A DNA stretch of 40,434 bases from Alphaproteobacteria bacterium (GTDB taxonomy: Bacteria; Pseudomonadota; Alphaproteobacteria; CAAHEQ01; UBA3637): NCBI GenBank assembly GCA_028696805.1, contig JAQVGI010000009.1:1-40434 (forward strand). Direction: 5' to 3'. Position numbers and translations under genes: made by a program. Shown piece by piece: positions 8,361-17,700 of this stretch (the stretch's first letter is position 1; each line of letters starts with the position of its first letter). The notes under the pieces were generated by a model. That model searched no databases, was not told the DNA's origin, and saw only the letters and a list, made by a program, of their open reading frames with translations.

Positions 8361-9131
8361 ATGAAAAACGCATTGAAAACGGGAATCGCCCTGGCGGCTG
8401 TGCTGATGGTCTGCGCGGGCGCGGCGCACGGGATGTTGCCTATCGCGGACATGCCCAAGAGCATCGGACTGGGGATCCGCGCCGGCGGCGAGGTGGCACA
8501 GCTGCAATCCCTCAAGGAAGATACGAAAATGTACGAGGATCAGCTGGCCGTCTATGAGGAAGGCGGCAGCGGCGTGGCTTGGAGCGTCCCGACGAACCTG
8601 TACAGCTTTATCAGCGAGAACATCCTGGCGCAGCCGGACAATGTGAAGGATTTCACGTTTTCGACGTTCGTGCCGGACGCCACCGGCCAGCAGGTCAAGA
8701 AAGTCCTGACGGTGTCCGCGCCGATGACGCCGGATTTGGACGCCGCCAAGGATCTGGTGCGGGAAGAGTTCTTCGCCGCGGCCGGCGCGACGGAAGCCGA
8801 AAAGGCGGATATCCTGCTGAAACGCCAGGCATACCTGAACAAGCTGACATCGTCGATGATCGCGCTGTCGACCGGCGTGCGGACGGCGACCGCGGACGAC
8901 ATGGAAGTCATCAAAGGCAGCGGCACTTCCTCGGGCAACAACATCCTCGGGGACATCGATTTGGACAACCAGATTCTGTTCGCGCTGATCCACCTGACGG
9001 CGGCGGACGTGGCTTTCCATATCCGCCTGCTGGAATTGGAGGCGGCCGTTGCGCTGAACAACCAGCCGTTGGATTTGCTTGCGGATCCGCTGGGCGGCGG
9101 GTCGACATCTGCTGAAGAAACGACGGAATAG
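8361..9131 (+). CDS. Exported protein, VirB5/TrbJ-like candidate 3
   Basis: 256 residues; ATG 8361 with a strong AAGGAGG site. Signal peptide (MKNALKTGIALAAVLMVCAGAAHG), then MLPIADMPKSIGLGIRAGGE followed by VAQLQSLKEDTKMYEDQL. This Pro-Ile-x-Asp start plus an early Gln/Lys helix is the closest of the four to VirB5/TrbJ proteins. The rest is helical with an Ala/Glu-rich centre (REEFFAAAGATEAEKADI) and no cysteines in the mature part. It sits 12 bases after the previous gene and 9 before the next, within one transcript. Confidence 0.77.
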   Translation: MKNALKTGIALAAVLMVCAGAAHGMLPIADMPKSIGLGIRAGGEVAQLQSLKEDTKMYEDQLAVYEEGGSGVAWSVPTNLYSFISENILAQPDNVKDFTFSTFVPDATGQQVKKVLTVSAPMTPDLDAAKDLVREEFFAAAGATEAEKADILLKRQAYLNKLTSSMIALSTGVRTATADDMEVIKGSGTSSGNNILGDIDLDNQILFALIHLTAADVAFHIRLLELEAAVALNNQPLDLLADPLGGGSTSAEETTE

Positions 9132-9140
9132 GAGAGAAAA

Positions 9141-9938
9141 ATGAAAAAACTTCCTTTAATCGCGGCGGGCTCTGTGCTGGGGATATTCTTGGGGGCGCAT
9201 GTCGGATGGGGGCAGGCGGGCTGCGCGCCGACCGGCCCGTTCCTGTGCGCACCGGCGCCCGTGATCGATATCGGCGCGGGCATCATCAACACCTTCATCG
9301 TGGGGACGAAAGCCGCCGCGATCGCGGAAACGGAAAAGCAAAAGGACCTGACGGATAAAATCGTCGATCGGATGGCCGGCAATGCCGGCGGCACGATCCC
9401 CGGCCCCGTTGCGAAGGTCGATGTGCCCCAGACGGCGGGAACGGGCCTGACGACGCCGGAGACGAAAGGCATCGCGGGCAAATCCACGAAGGACGAGGGG
9501 ATCCTGGCCGAGAAGCAGAAATTCGCGGTCGGCACCGAGGGCGTCCTGGGCGGCGTCGGCGCGGACGGGCAGGTGGAGGCCGGCCGGCAGACATTCGACG
9601 CGCAGCGCAAATATGTGGATCAGGAAGCCGTCGTGGATTTCCTGGCGCGGACGTGGGTTTTGAAGACGCTGCTGGCGTCGGACGGCGAAACCGGCAGCAT
9701 CAAGACGACGGTCGAAACGCTCGAGAAGCAGCAGGCCGCCGCGCAGAATAAGAACGACGGGCTGAAGCTGAACGCGACCAACCGGCTGGCGTATAACGAG
9801 CTGCTGACATTGAAGCAGAAGCTGGCGGCGCTGCGCCTGAAAGCGCAGTCCGAATTGGCGATGAGCCGCATCCAGACGCGCGGAGAGCCGTTGAACGTTG
9901 AAGACATCGCGCCGGAAGGAACGGCGACCGAAAACTAA
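9141..9938 (+). CDS. Exported protein, VirB5/TrbJ-like candidate 4
   Basis: 265 residues; ATG 9141 after AGGAGAG. Signal peptide (MKKLPLIAAGSVLGIFLGAHVGWG), then two close cysteines (GCAPTGPFLCAPAPVIDIG) and the Pro-x-Ile-Asp block, followed by a helix with TKAAAIAETEKQKDL. The C-terminal third is predicted long helix or coiled coil (about 185-250, TVETLEKQQAAAQNKNDG to LKAQSELAMSRIQ). Size, leader and order match the three preceding genes; they appear to be an expanded family. Confidence 0.75.
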   Translation: MKKLPLIAAGSVLGIFLGAHVGWGQAGCAPTGPFLCAPAPVIDIGAGIINTFIVGTKAAAIAETEKQKDLTDKIVDRMAGNAGGTIPGPVAKVDVPQTAGTGLTTPETKGIAGKSTKDEGILAEKQKFAVGTEGVLGGVGADGQVEAGRQTFDAQRKYVDQEAVVDFLARTWVLKTLLASDGETGSIKTTVETLEKQQAAAQNKNDGLKLNATNRLAYNELLTLKQKLAALRLKAQSELAMSRIQTRGEPLNVEDIAPEGTATEN

Positions 9939-9953
9939 ACAGGGGGAGAACTT

Positions 9954-11489
9954 ATGAATAAATCAGCAATTTTACTGGGGGTCTGCGGATTTTTGCTGGC
10001 GTCCGTGCCGTCCGTCCAGGCACTGACCTTTACGAAGGTCCGGCTGCCGGAGCGTCCCGCCATTTCCGCGCGGGTCGAGCAGAATCCGCTGAAAGACGTC
10101 GTGGACGAGGCGATCGAGGTCCACAACCTGCGCAACGAATTGAAAAACATGCGGACATTCCAGGATTTGTCGGATGAGAACAAGGAAATGCTGGACGTGC
10201 AGCGCAGGAAATACAAGGAAGCCGAGGACTGCAACCTCAAGCTGCTCGACAAGCAGTTCAAGAACCCGCGCGCGGCCTGGGACAAGCTGAACAAGGAATA
10301 TCAGGCGCAGGAAGCCGTCGCCGCCCGGAAAATGCTGGAGCAAAGCGACAAGACATCGCCGGACAAAGGCGACACGGCGGCGATCTGGCGCGTCGGCCGG
10401 GATGCCTTGGTCGACCTGTATCAGAGTCCGGAAAAATACGGCGAGCTGAAAACGGGAAAGTCCGTCTTCCCCGTCTGGTCCGATCAAAAATATGTCTACC
10501 GGCAGGAGCGCGACGCGCAATACCGCCAGATCAACGCGTATTTCGGCGAGCCCGTGGCCGCGCGTCCGAAGATCGGCGAAGCGGCGCAATACGACAGCGC
10601 CGAAGTGGTGCGCGCGCATCAGGATTACCTGAAGGCGCTGGCGGCGAAATACCCCGACAAGGCGAAGAAAATGCCAAGCAATTTCGCGGCGCCCGTCGCC
10701 GTGCCGCGTCCGCTGCCGCCGCAGAATGAAATCATGAGCTTGGGCGTGAAAGACGACAAGATGACCGTGGAGGGCATGCCGGACACCTGGGAAAAAATGC
10801 TGAAAAACAAACAGGTCGAGGCCAACAAGGACGGCGAGATGGCCAAGACGTTCGACAAGGACGGCCAGCTGAAGCCGGACGCGATGGAGCGGCTGGGGCA
10901 GTCCAACCGGCTGTCGCTGTTCCACCAGACCCGGCAGCAGATGGAGGTCGCCGAGGATCTGGACAAGATCATCCAGACGGAGCAGCCCCGGATGATGTCC
11001 GATTTGCAGGGAAGCCTCGCGCCGTATTACCCGCCGATCAAGACGGCCAAGAAGCTGGACGACCGGACGCAGGCCGAGGCGCTGAAAGCGCTGGCGGAGA
11101 AGGAAAAGCAGCTGATCGCGCAGGCGCGCCAGATGATCGCCGCGAATCCGGAGCCGTCCGACGAGGAGAAAAAGCGGCAGGCCCGCATCCAGCGCGACTT
11201 GGAGGATATGAAGCATTTCGAGACGGAGCGTCCCCAGACGTATCAGGCGCTCAAATACCTCGCGGAGAAGAATCCGATAGACGCGCACAGGGAGATTCTG
11301 GACGCGCTTGAACTGGACAAGGACGCGGATGTCCCCGTCGCCCGCGGCGGCGCGGACCGCGTTGCCACCCAGCTGGAGCAGCAGAAGCAGGTCAAGGCCG
11401 AGCTCAAGGGCCGGACGACGATGCAGCCCCAGATCCAGCGGGAGCGGCTGCAGAAGCTGAACGCGGCCTGCACGAAGTGGGAGGAATGA
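9954..11489 (+). CDS. Large exported coiled-coil protein of the secretion locus
   Basis: 511 residues; ATG 9954 after AGGGGGAGAA. Signal peptide (MNKSAILLGVCGFLLASVPSVQA), then an almost wholly helical, highly charged protein. Coiled-coil-prone stretches lie at about 45-125 (VDEAIEVHNLRNELKN) and 360-430 (ALAEKEKQLIAQARQM). No enzymatic motif or membrane segment beyond the leader was recognised. It ends 3 bases before a VirB8-like gene. A structural or effector-handling role in the periplasm is possible, but this is guesswork from position. Confidence 0.75.
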   Translation: MNKSAILLGVCGFLLASVPSVQALTFTKVRLPERPAISARVEQNPLKDVVDEAIEVHNLRNELKNMRTFQDLSDENKEMLDVQRRKYKEAEDCNLKLLDKQFKNPRAAWDKLNKEYQAQEAVAARKMLEQSDKTSPDKGDTAAIWRVGRDALVDLYQSPEKYGELKTGKSVFPVWSDQKYVYRQERDAQYRQINAYFGEPVAARPKIGEAAQYDSAEVVRAHQDYLKALAAKYPDKAKKMPSNFAAPVAVPRPLPPQNEIMSLGVKDDKMTVEGMPDTWEKMLKNKQVEANKDGEMAKTFDKDGQLKPDAMERLGQSNRLSLFHQTRQQMEVAEDLDKIIQTEQPRMMSDLQGSLAPYYPPIKTAKKLDDRTQAEALKALAEKEKQLIAQARQMIAANPEPSDEEKKRQARIQRDLEDMKHFETERPQTYQALKYLAEKNPIDAHREILDALELDKDADVPVARGGADRVATQLEQQKQVKAELKGRTTMQPQIQRERLQKLNAACTKWEE

Positions 11490-11492
11490 TTT

Positions 11493-12158
11493 TTGGTTCA
11501 CCGGGCCGTCCATCAAACCATCCGGCGTTTGTCCGACCTGTCGGCGCAAACATGGCGGGCGGCGGCGTTCGGCCTGCTTGTCCTGGCGCTGTGGCTCGGG
11601 TTCGTGCTGTATCGGACGGCGCCGCAGGTGCGCGTCGTCGGCCAGGTTTTCGTGAAGGACATCTACGCGCAGCGCGACGTGATGTATTCCGACCAGCTGC
11701 TGGAAGTCCTGCCGTTCGATGCGGACATCAATGACCGGAAGCTGATCGACGAGGCGCTCGTCCGGTATTTCATCGAGATGTATTACACGCTGTTCGTCGA
11801 CGAGCCCGAAATGACGCGCCGGTGGAGCGCCGGCGGGCCGGTTTTCCTGCTGCTGGCGCCGGATCTGTTCGCGGAGTTCTACGCCGAGAAGGCCAAGGTG
11901 CTCAAAACGCTGTCCAAGGAGGCGAGCGCGCAGAGCGTCGACATCGTCAATGTTTTCCGGACGGACAACAATTTCACCATCGACTTCGACCTGTATGCGT
12001 GGAACGGCATGAATCCGCCGCAGCGCGTCGGGAAATCCCTGGTCCTGACGATCGCCTACGTGCCGGGGCGCCGCGTCTACGGGCTGAATTTTTCCAATCC
12101 CTACGGCGTGACGATCGTCCGGATGTCCGAGACTGAAAAAAAAGACAGCCAGATTTAA
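11493..12158 (+). CDS. VirB8-like inner-membrane protein 1
   Basis: 221 residues from TTG 11493; GGGAGGA upstream supports this start and no ATG fits. A short cytoplasmic N-terminus, one membrane helix at about 25-42 (AAFGLLVLALWLGFVLY), then a periplasmic domain of about 165 residues of NTF2-like size ending in FSNPYGVTIV. This is equivalent to the 'NP.G..V' ending of VirB8 proteins and of the second VirB8 homolog downstream. VirB8 dimers bridge the inner-membrane complex and the VirB9/B10 core in type IV secretion. Divergent; assigned from topology, the ending and neighbours. Confidence 0.7.
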   Translation: MVHRAVHQTIRRLSDLSAQTWRAAAFGLLVLALWLGFVLYRTAPQVRVVGQVFVKDIYAQRDVMYSDQLLEVLPFDADINDRKLIDEALVRYFIEMYYTLFVDEPEMTRRWSAGGPVFLLLAPDLFAEFYAEKAKVLKTLSKEASAQSVDIVNVFRTDNNFTIDFDLYAWNGMNPPQRVGKSLVLTIAYVPGRRVYGLNFSNPYGVTIVRMSETEKKDSQI

Positions 12159-12160
12159 AT

Positions 12161-12189
12161 TTTTGTTGGCATTTCGCTTTTTGTATGCT
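12161..12189 (+). promoter_or_regulatory. Weak promoter candidate upstream of the lipoprotein gene
   Basis: TATGCT at 12184-12189 with TTTTGT at 12161-12166 (17 bp). The region between the VirB8-like stop and the lipoprotein is locally AT-rich. The -35 match is poor. Confidence 0.3.
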
Positions 12190-12232
12190 AAAAGAATGCG
12201 TAGAGACGACGCTTTTTTTAGGGAGGTGCTGC

Positions 12233-12412
12233 ATGAAAAAAATCATCGGATGGGGCGGGCTGTGCGCGATGCTGGTCATCGTGGCCGCGTGCGGGTCGAT
12301 CTACGAGCCGGAGCCCGTCGGCATCGGGCCGGATTGGTCCGAGCTGAAAAAATCGCCGTGCGCGTGTCTGGAGCTGAAAAAAGCGCCCGCCCTGCCGGAG
12401 TGGTTCTCTTAA
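12233..12412 (+). CDS. Small lipoprotein, VirB7-like by position
   Basis: 59 residues from ATG 12233, chosen because AGGGAGGTG lies upstream and a lipoprotein leader starts there; the frame is open further 5' but without a ribosome site. Leader MKKIIGWGGLCAMLVIVAAC with lipobox VAAC, Cys20 being the predicted lipidated residue. The mature 40 residues are Pro/Glu-rich (YEPEPVGIGPDWSELKK) with a CAC pair. VirB7 proteins are short lipoproteins that join VirB9 in the outer-membrane ring; size and position between VirB8 and VirB9 genes fit, but sequence alone does not prove it. Confidence 0.7.
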   Translation: MKKIIGWGGLCAMLVIVAACGSIYEPEPVGIGPDWSELKKSPCACLELKKAPALPEWFS

Positions 12413-12438
12413 ACGGATGATGAAGCAAAGGGTTGCGG

Positions 12439-13134
12439 ATGCCGACACGCGCTCAAGATAAAACAAGCCAGCCGCGGGAAGACGACGTTTCCCAGGAAGC
12501 CGTGAAAGAACGCAGCTACCTGTGGATGATGCGCGTTTTCGCGATTGTCAGCCTGATCGCCGTCGTCGTGAACCTGTTCGTGTTCGGCGCGCTGGTGGCG
12601 CTGACGCCGATCGTGCGCGTCCAGCCGTTCTACCTGTTCGCGCTGAACAAGAACCAGCAGACGATTTTCCTGGCGCGGCCGGCGCCCGAAGTGCTGCAAT
12701 CCAAGGATTTGCAGGAGGCGTTCGTGCGGCAGTATCTGCTGGCCTACTTCACGATCGGATCGAACATCGCCGAGCAGGAGCGCCGCTGGGGGCCGGAGGG
12801 CATGGTGGATTGGATGAGCACGCCGGCGGTGTTCAGCGAGTTCACCAAGAGCGCGAATTACCTGATCGACCTGGCGCGCACGGAAGGGCTGGTGCGCGGC
12901 GCCCGCATTCTGGTCGCCAACGAATACAAGCGCTCGACGCGCGGCGTCATCTGGACGGCGGAGGTCGAGACGAAGGACATGAAGCGGGATTCATCGACGC
13001 CCGACCTGACCGTGTGGGCCGTCCAGATAGAGATTTCGTTCCAGCCGCGGCAGCGGGGCCTGACCTGGGCGCAGCGGTTGAAGAATCCGCTGGGCTTCAC
13101 GGTGTCCGGCTTCGGCGCGCAGCGGAAAACATAA
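12439..13134 (+). CDS. virB8: VirB8-like inner-membrane protein 2
   Basis: 231 residues from ATG 12439, which has AAGGG 6 bases upstream; an in-frame TTG at 12433 overlaps that site. A cytoplasmic N-terminus with acidic/basic residues, a membrane helix at about 32-55 (VFAIVSLIAVVVNLFVFGAL), then an NTF2-like periplasmic domain (ALTPIVRVQPFYLFAL, FVRQYLLAYFTIGSNI, RRWGPEGMVDWMSTP) and the VirB8 ending KNPLGFTVSGFGAQRK. This is the more canonical of the two VirB8 homologs. Having two, separated by the lipoprotein, suggests a hetero-oligomeric ring or separate sub-complexes. Confidence 0.82.
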   Translation: MPTRAQDKTSQPREDDVSQEAVKERSYLWMMRVFAIVSLIAVVVNLFVFGALVALTPIVRVQPFYLFALNKNQQTIFLARPAPEVLQSKDLQEAFVRQYLLAYFTIGSNIAEQERRWGPEGMVDWMSTPAVFSEFTKSANYLIDLARTEGLVRGARILVANEYKRSTRGVIWTAEVETKDMKRDSSTPDLTVWAVQIEISFQPRQRGLTWAQRLKNPLGFTVSGFGAQRKT

Positions 13135-13152
13135 CGGGCTGTCGTTTTTAAG

Positions 13153-13181
13153 TGGACTTTGGCGGAAAAAAAAGATACGCT
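13153..13181 (+). promoter_or_regulatory. Promoter candidate upstream of the VirB9-like gene
   Basis: TGGACT at 13153-13158, 17-bp spacer with an A-run, TACGCT at 13176-13181. The 70-base gap and the change in composition make an internal start plausible. Confidence 0.45.
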
Positions 13182-13204
13182 GGCTTCATAAGGAGAACAA
13201 GCAG

Positions 13205-14740
13205 ATGATGTGGACAATGAAAGGCAGGATGGGAATCGCGGTGCTGGCGCTGCTGGCCGCGTTCGCGGTGCGGGCGCAGCAGCCGCTGCCGGAGGATACC
13301 GAGGCGGGGCAGCTGCAGGACGCGATCGCGCAGTCGTCCGGCGAGTACGACGAGATGAACCTGGGATACATCCAGTCGCTTGGCATGCAGCAGAAGGCGT
13401 GGAACAACCCGATGGCGCACCTGGGCGAGGGGCAGACGAAGCCCGGATATTCGCGCTACACATGGACGCCGGACGTCGTGCTGCCGATCCGCGTGCGCGA
13501 GGGGATGATGACGCTGGTCAACATGCCGACATGGGAGCTGATTGAAAAAGTCCACATCGGATCGCCGGAATCGTTCGGCGGCGAAATCGCGGCGCCCAAC
13601 TCGCTGCTGGTGTATGCCGACCCGTCCTACATCGGCGTCGACAGCAACATGATCATCTTCGGCCGGTCGGGCAACCGGTATGTGTTCTACCTGCGCAGCG
13701 AAGTCTACAACACCGACAAGATCACGCAGAATGTCGTCGACGTGCTGGTGCCGCCGAAATACACGCCGGCGGAAGACGGCGGGCAGCTGGCGGACATGAA
13801 CGGCGCTTCCGTCCGGATGGACACGGCTCCGGCCGTTTCCGGCAATGCGCCGGGGTGGGCCGGCGGCGGCCGGCAGAATCCGACGATCGGCCTGAACACC
13901 GCGTCGACCGGGCCGCAGAACTGGATGCAGTCCATTCCGGTGGATCCCGAATCCTTCCGCTTTGACATCGACATGTATATCCCGAACCCGGCGGATGTCG
14001 ACATTGCGCCGGACAGTGTCTGGCGCGACAACATCTTCACCTACATCGACCTGGGGCCGAAAGCGCTGACGATGGTGCAGCGGCCGATCGTCAACCTGCT
14101 GGTGCAGGACACCGAGGTGCCCGTCGGATTCCGTACGCGCGGCCCGAACAGCCGCCTGATCGTCGTCGAGGGCATCGGCGACATGGTGCTGCGCAACGGC
14201 AAGAAAATCATCTGTCTGAAATTGCGCCGCGATCCGGCGATGGGGCTGGATTCCACGGATTACAGCGGGTCAAAGAATCTGCCGCCGAAGGTGCCTTACC
14301 GGACGGTGACGCAGGCCGGGTCGGCTTACCAGGCTGTCGGCGGGGCGGGCATTCCCGTCGTGCCGCGCGTGATGACCGACTGCCCGCGCGCGGTCGGCAA
14401 CTGCTCGGAAGCGGTCGCCGGCATCAACGAGGTGGTGATGGGCCTGTCGACCGGCGGCAAGACGACGACGCCGAACCTGACCGAGGTGGTGTCCGTCGAA
14501 TTGGGCGCGCTGGCCAGCATTTCGGATCTTGAATCGCTGTGGAGCAAAGTGTATGCGAAGAACCAGGACGTCCTGAAAGGATACGAGCCGTTCTACTCGC
14601 TGGACACGACGGCGGACGGCGACATGAAGGACTTGTTCCGCCTGCGCATCGGGCCGATGACGGATGTCCAGACGGCCGACGCCGTCTGCACCAAGCTGGG
14701 CCGGCGCGGGTTCACGTGCTCGGTCATACGCGTGCAGTAA
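13205..14740 (+). CDS. virB9: VirB9-like outer-core protein with C-terminal SPOR-like domain
   Basis: 511 residues, about twice a normal VirB9. ATG 13205 follows AAGGAG. Signal peptide (MGIAVLALLAAFAVRAQ). VirB9 N-terminal domain at about 75-190 (SRYTWTPDVVLPIRVREGMM, then NMPTWELIEKVHIGSPESF), a Gly/Pro-rich linker, and the VirB9 C-terminal domain at about 260-345 (PDSVWRDNIFTYIDLG, VPVGFRTRGPNSRLIVVEG, MVLRNGKKIICL). The tail (about 455-511) carries a SPOR-like pattern: LFRLRIGPMTDVQTADAVC followed by KLGRRGFTCSVIRVQ. SPOR domains bind denuded septal peptidoglycan, so this subunit could tether the channel to the wall. VirB9 with VirB7 and VirB10 forms the outer-membrane ring. Confidence 0.82.
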   Translation: MMWTMKGRMGIAVLALLAAFAVRAQQPLPEDTEAGQLQDAIAQSSGEYDEMNLGYIQSLGMQQKAWNNPMAHLGEGQTKPGYSRYTWTPDVVLPIRVREGMMTLVNMPTWELIEKVHIGSPESFGGEIAAPNSLLVYADPSYIGVDSNMIIFGRSGNRYVFYLRSEVYNTDKITQNVVDVLVPPKYTPAEDGGQLADMNGASVRMDTAPAVSGNAPGWAGGGRQNPTIGLNTASTGPQNWMQSIPVDPESFRFDIDMYIPNPADVDIAPDSVWRDNIFTYIDLGPKALTMVQRPIVNLLVQDTEVPVGFRTRGPNSRLIVVEGIGDMVLRNGKKIICLKLRRDPAMGLDSTDYSGSKNLPPKVPYRTVTQAGSAYQAVGGAGIPVVPRVMTDCPRAVGNCSEAVAGINEVVMGLSTGGKTTTPNLTEVVSVELGALASISDLESLWSKVYAKNQDVLKGYEPFYSLDTTADGDMKDLFRLRIGPMTDVQTADAVCTKLGRRGFTCSVIRVQ

Positions 14741-14754
14741 GCTGAAGGTGTCCG

Positions 14755-17700
14755 ATGCAAGAACAAAGAGCCAGCTCGTCCGAACAGTATATCAAGAAAA
14801 CCAATCGGAATATGATTCTGATCGGTGTCGGGGTGCTGCTGCTTCTGCTGCTGGTTTTGTTCCTGCTGCCGGAGAAGCAGGCGGAGATAGAGCCCGACAC
14901 GCCGATCATCGGCACGAACGAGCTGGGGCCCCTGTCCGACGCGCCGACCGCGGGCATGGGCATCGGCACGCTGGTCGTGACGCCGGCGCAGATCGCGATG
15001 GAAAAAGTCGTGCTGGGATCGAAGGCCGAGGCCATCGTCACGCTGACGGCCAAGGACGGCGACATCCTGGTGCTGGGCGCCGAGCTGGCGGAGAAGCAGG
15101 AGGACGGGTTCGAGTTCGAGACGACCTGCCCGCTGGACGGCGCGATTCTGTCGGGGCAGACGTGCCTGATGAAAATACACTGGACGCCGGCGGCGCTGCG
15201 CCAGCTGCAGAACATGCTGGTCATCCGGTGGCACGAGCGCGATGTCGCCGCGGTCAAGGATGAAAAGACGATCATCCAGCTGAAAGGCCAGTCGACGGAT
15301 TCCAAAGACTGCGTCATCTGCGAAAACGTGGCGGCCGCGAAAAAGCCGCGCGTCGTGATGCGCCTCGACGGCGCGCTGTATGACGCCGAGGACGACACCT
15401 CCGTCATCATCGACGGGCAGAAATACAAAATAACCGAAAACAACGTCGTCGTCGACGAAAACAAGAAAATCATCGCCGTCGCGGTGCCGAAGCGGATTCC
15501 GGTCGGGCTGGACGGCAAAGTGCTGGGCAACGTGTCGGACGCCGGCGAGGTCATCTCGGACGTCGGGGAGAAGCTGGGGCGCGCGCTGGACGACGGGACG
15601 ATCGTCGACGCGTCTTTGAAGGTGCTGGGCGCCGCGCTGCCGATCGTGTCCGTGATGGACGAAACCGGCCGCGTCATCGGCAAGATGAAATCGGACGGGA
15701 CGATCGTCGATGAAACCGGCGGCGTCATCGGGCGCCCGCTGGCGGACGGCAGCGTCGTCGGCCTGAACGGCGTCGCGCTGGGCGTTCTGAGCCCGTGGGG
15801 CTTGGCGATCGATTTGAACGGCGCGCTGATGGGCGGCGTCCTGCCCGACGGCAGCGTGCGGAATATCAAGGGGCAGACGCTCGGCGCCGTGCGCCCGAAC
15901 GGCTTTATCGTTTCGACGCAGGGCGAGTTCCTGGGCGGCGTCATCCCGGCCGGCGTCGGCGTCGCGAGTGGGTGCCAGTCCGTCGGCGTCGTCGCGCTGA
16001 ACGGCGAGGTGCGCAACACGTTCAACCAGCTGGTCGGCCGCGTGCTGCTGGACGGGTCCGTCGTTTCCGAAAACGGCAAGGACATCGGCGTGGCGGTCCG
16101 CCAGGGCCTGGTCGTCAGCGACAAGGCCGTCGTCGGATTTGTCAATTCGGAAGGCAAGGCCGTCGACGCGAAGGGCCATGTGATCGGGTGCGTGAATCCC
16201 GACGAGGCCGTCGTGGCCGACAAGAAAGCCGTCGGCGCCGTGCTGGCGCGCGGGCGCGTTGTCGGGCAGAAATGCTCGGTGCTGGGGTCGGTTTATCCGG
16301 ACGCGCAGGCGCGCAACCCCGCCGGCGAGATCGTCGGGCGCGTGCTGCCGGACAAGTATGTTGCTGACAAGGGGAAAATCATCGGCGCCGTCGTGCCGCG
16401 CGGCGGCGCGATCGCGGACGGGTGCCGGTTCTTGGGGCTGATCGCGCTGAACGGCCAGGTGATAGACGCTTTCGGCGCGCGGGTCGGGTGCGTGACGCCC
16501 GAAAAGACGATTGTGGATGACAAGGGCGGCGTCATCGGCGGCGTTTCCATCCGCGGGCTGGCTTTCGACAACGCCGGCAAAGTCCTGGGCCGCGTCCGGA
16601 TGGACGGCAAGGTCATCGACGCGTCCGGCAAAATCATCGGCTGCGTCGATCCGGACGGGAACGTGACGGATTTGAAAGGCAACCCGATCGGCCGTGTCGG
16701 CCAGCAGACGCCGGGCGGCTTCCAAACGCCGATCGGCGATGTGTTCGCCCGGACGAACGAGGCGGGCGTCATCGAGGAGGTCATCATTCCGGACGGCGTC
16801 GTCGTGTCGAACGACGGGCTGATCCTGGGCCGGTATTCGTCCGCGAACGGATATGCGCTGGACGCGAAGGGGGAGCGGTTCGCGAGCGTCCTGCCCGATC
16901 TGACGGCCGTTGCCGGCGACAAGACGAAAATCGTCGGCGCGCTGATCCCCGACCAGTCGACATTCATGGATGATTCCGGCAAATACCTGGGCATGATGCA
17001 GGTCGACGGCCGCCTGGTCGACGCGCAGGGCGCGGTCATCGGCGCGATCCGCGCGGACGGCACGCTGATCGACAAGGACAACAAAATCATCGGGTATAAG
17101 ATCCCGCGCGGCAACGTGTTTTCCGCCGCGGGGCAGATGGTCGGCTTCGTCGACGCCCGGGGCGCCGTGAGCGGCCCGGACAAGACGAAGGTCGGCCGCG
17201 TGCTGGCGAACGGGCTGGCCGTGTCGGACAACAACCAGATTCTCGGCGGCGTTTTCCCCGCGATCGGCGTCCCGATCGGGCCGGACGGCGTTCTGGGCGG
17301 CATGACGCCGTATGGCGAGGTCAAGGATGCGTCCGGGCGCAAGGTCGGCGCGTTCACGCCGTTCGGGCTGATCTGGGCGAACGACGGCAAGGCGATCGGG
17401 CGGCTGGTCAAAATCGGTGCCGTCGTGAACGCGAAGGGGAATCTGGTCGCGCAGCATACGCTGAAAGGCTTGGTCCTGAACGCGGACGATGTGCCGGTGG
17501 GGCGGCTGACGACATCGGGGACGGCTTTCACGAAGGACGGCGTCCTGTTGGGGCGCGTCGTGCCGCGGGCGCCCGTCGTCGACGCCGCGGGGCGGTTCGT
17601 TTCATACACGGCGCCGGATGCGCGGGTCATGACGGACAACAAGCCGGCGGGCATCGTCGGCGTGTCGGGATATGTCTTCACCGAGCAGAATGGCATTGCG

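Noticed and set aside
14593-17457. 954-codon open frame on the minus strand inside the VirB10 gene, and others like it to 20673
   Set aside because: Antisense shadows caused by the periodic GC-rich repeat; composition (Asp/Arg/His/Ala-rich, no domain) is typical of artefacts and there is no ribosome site.
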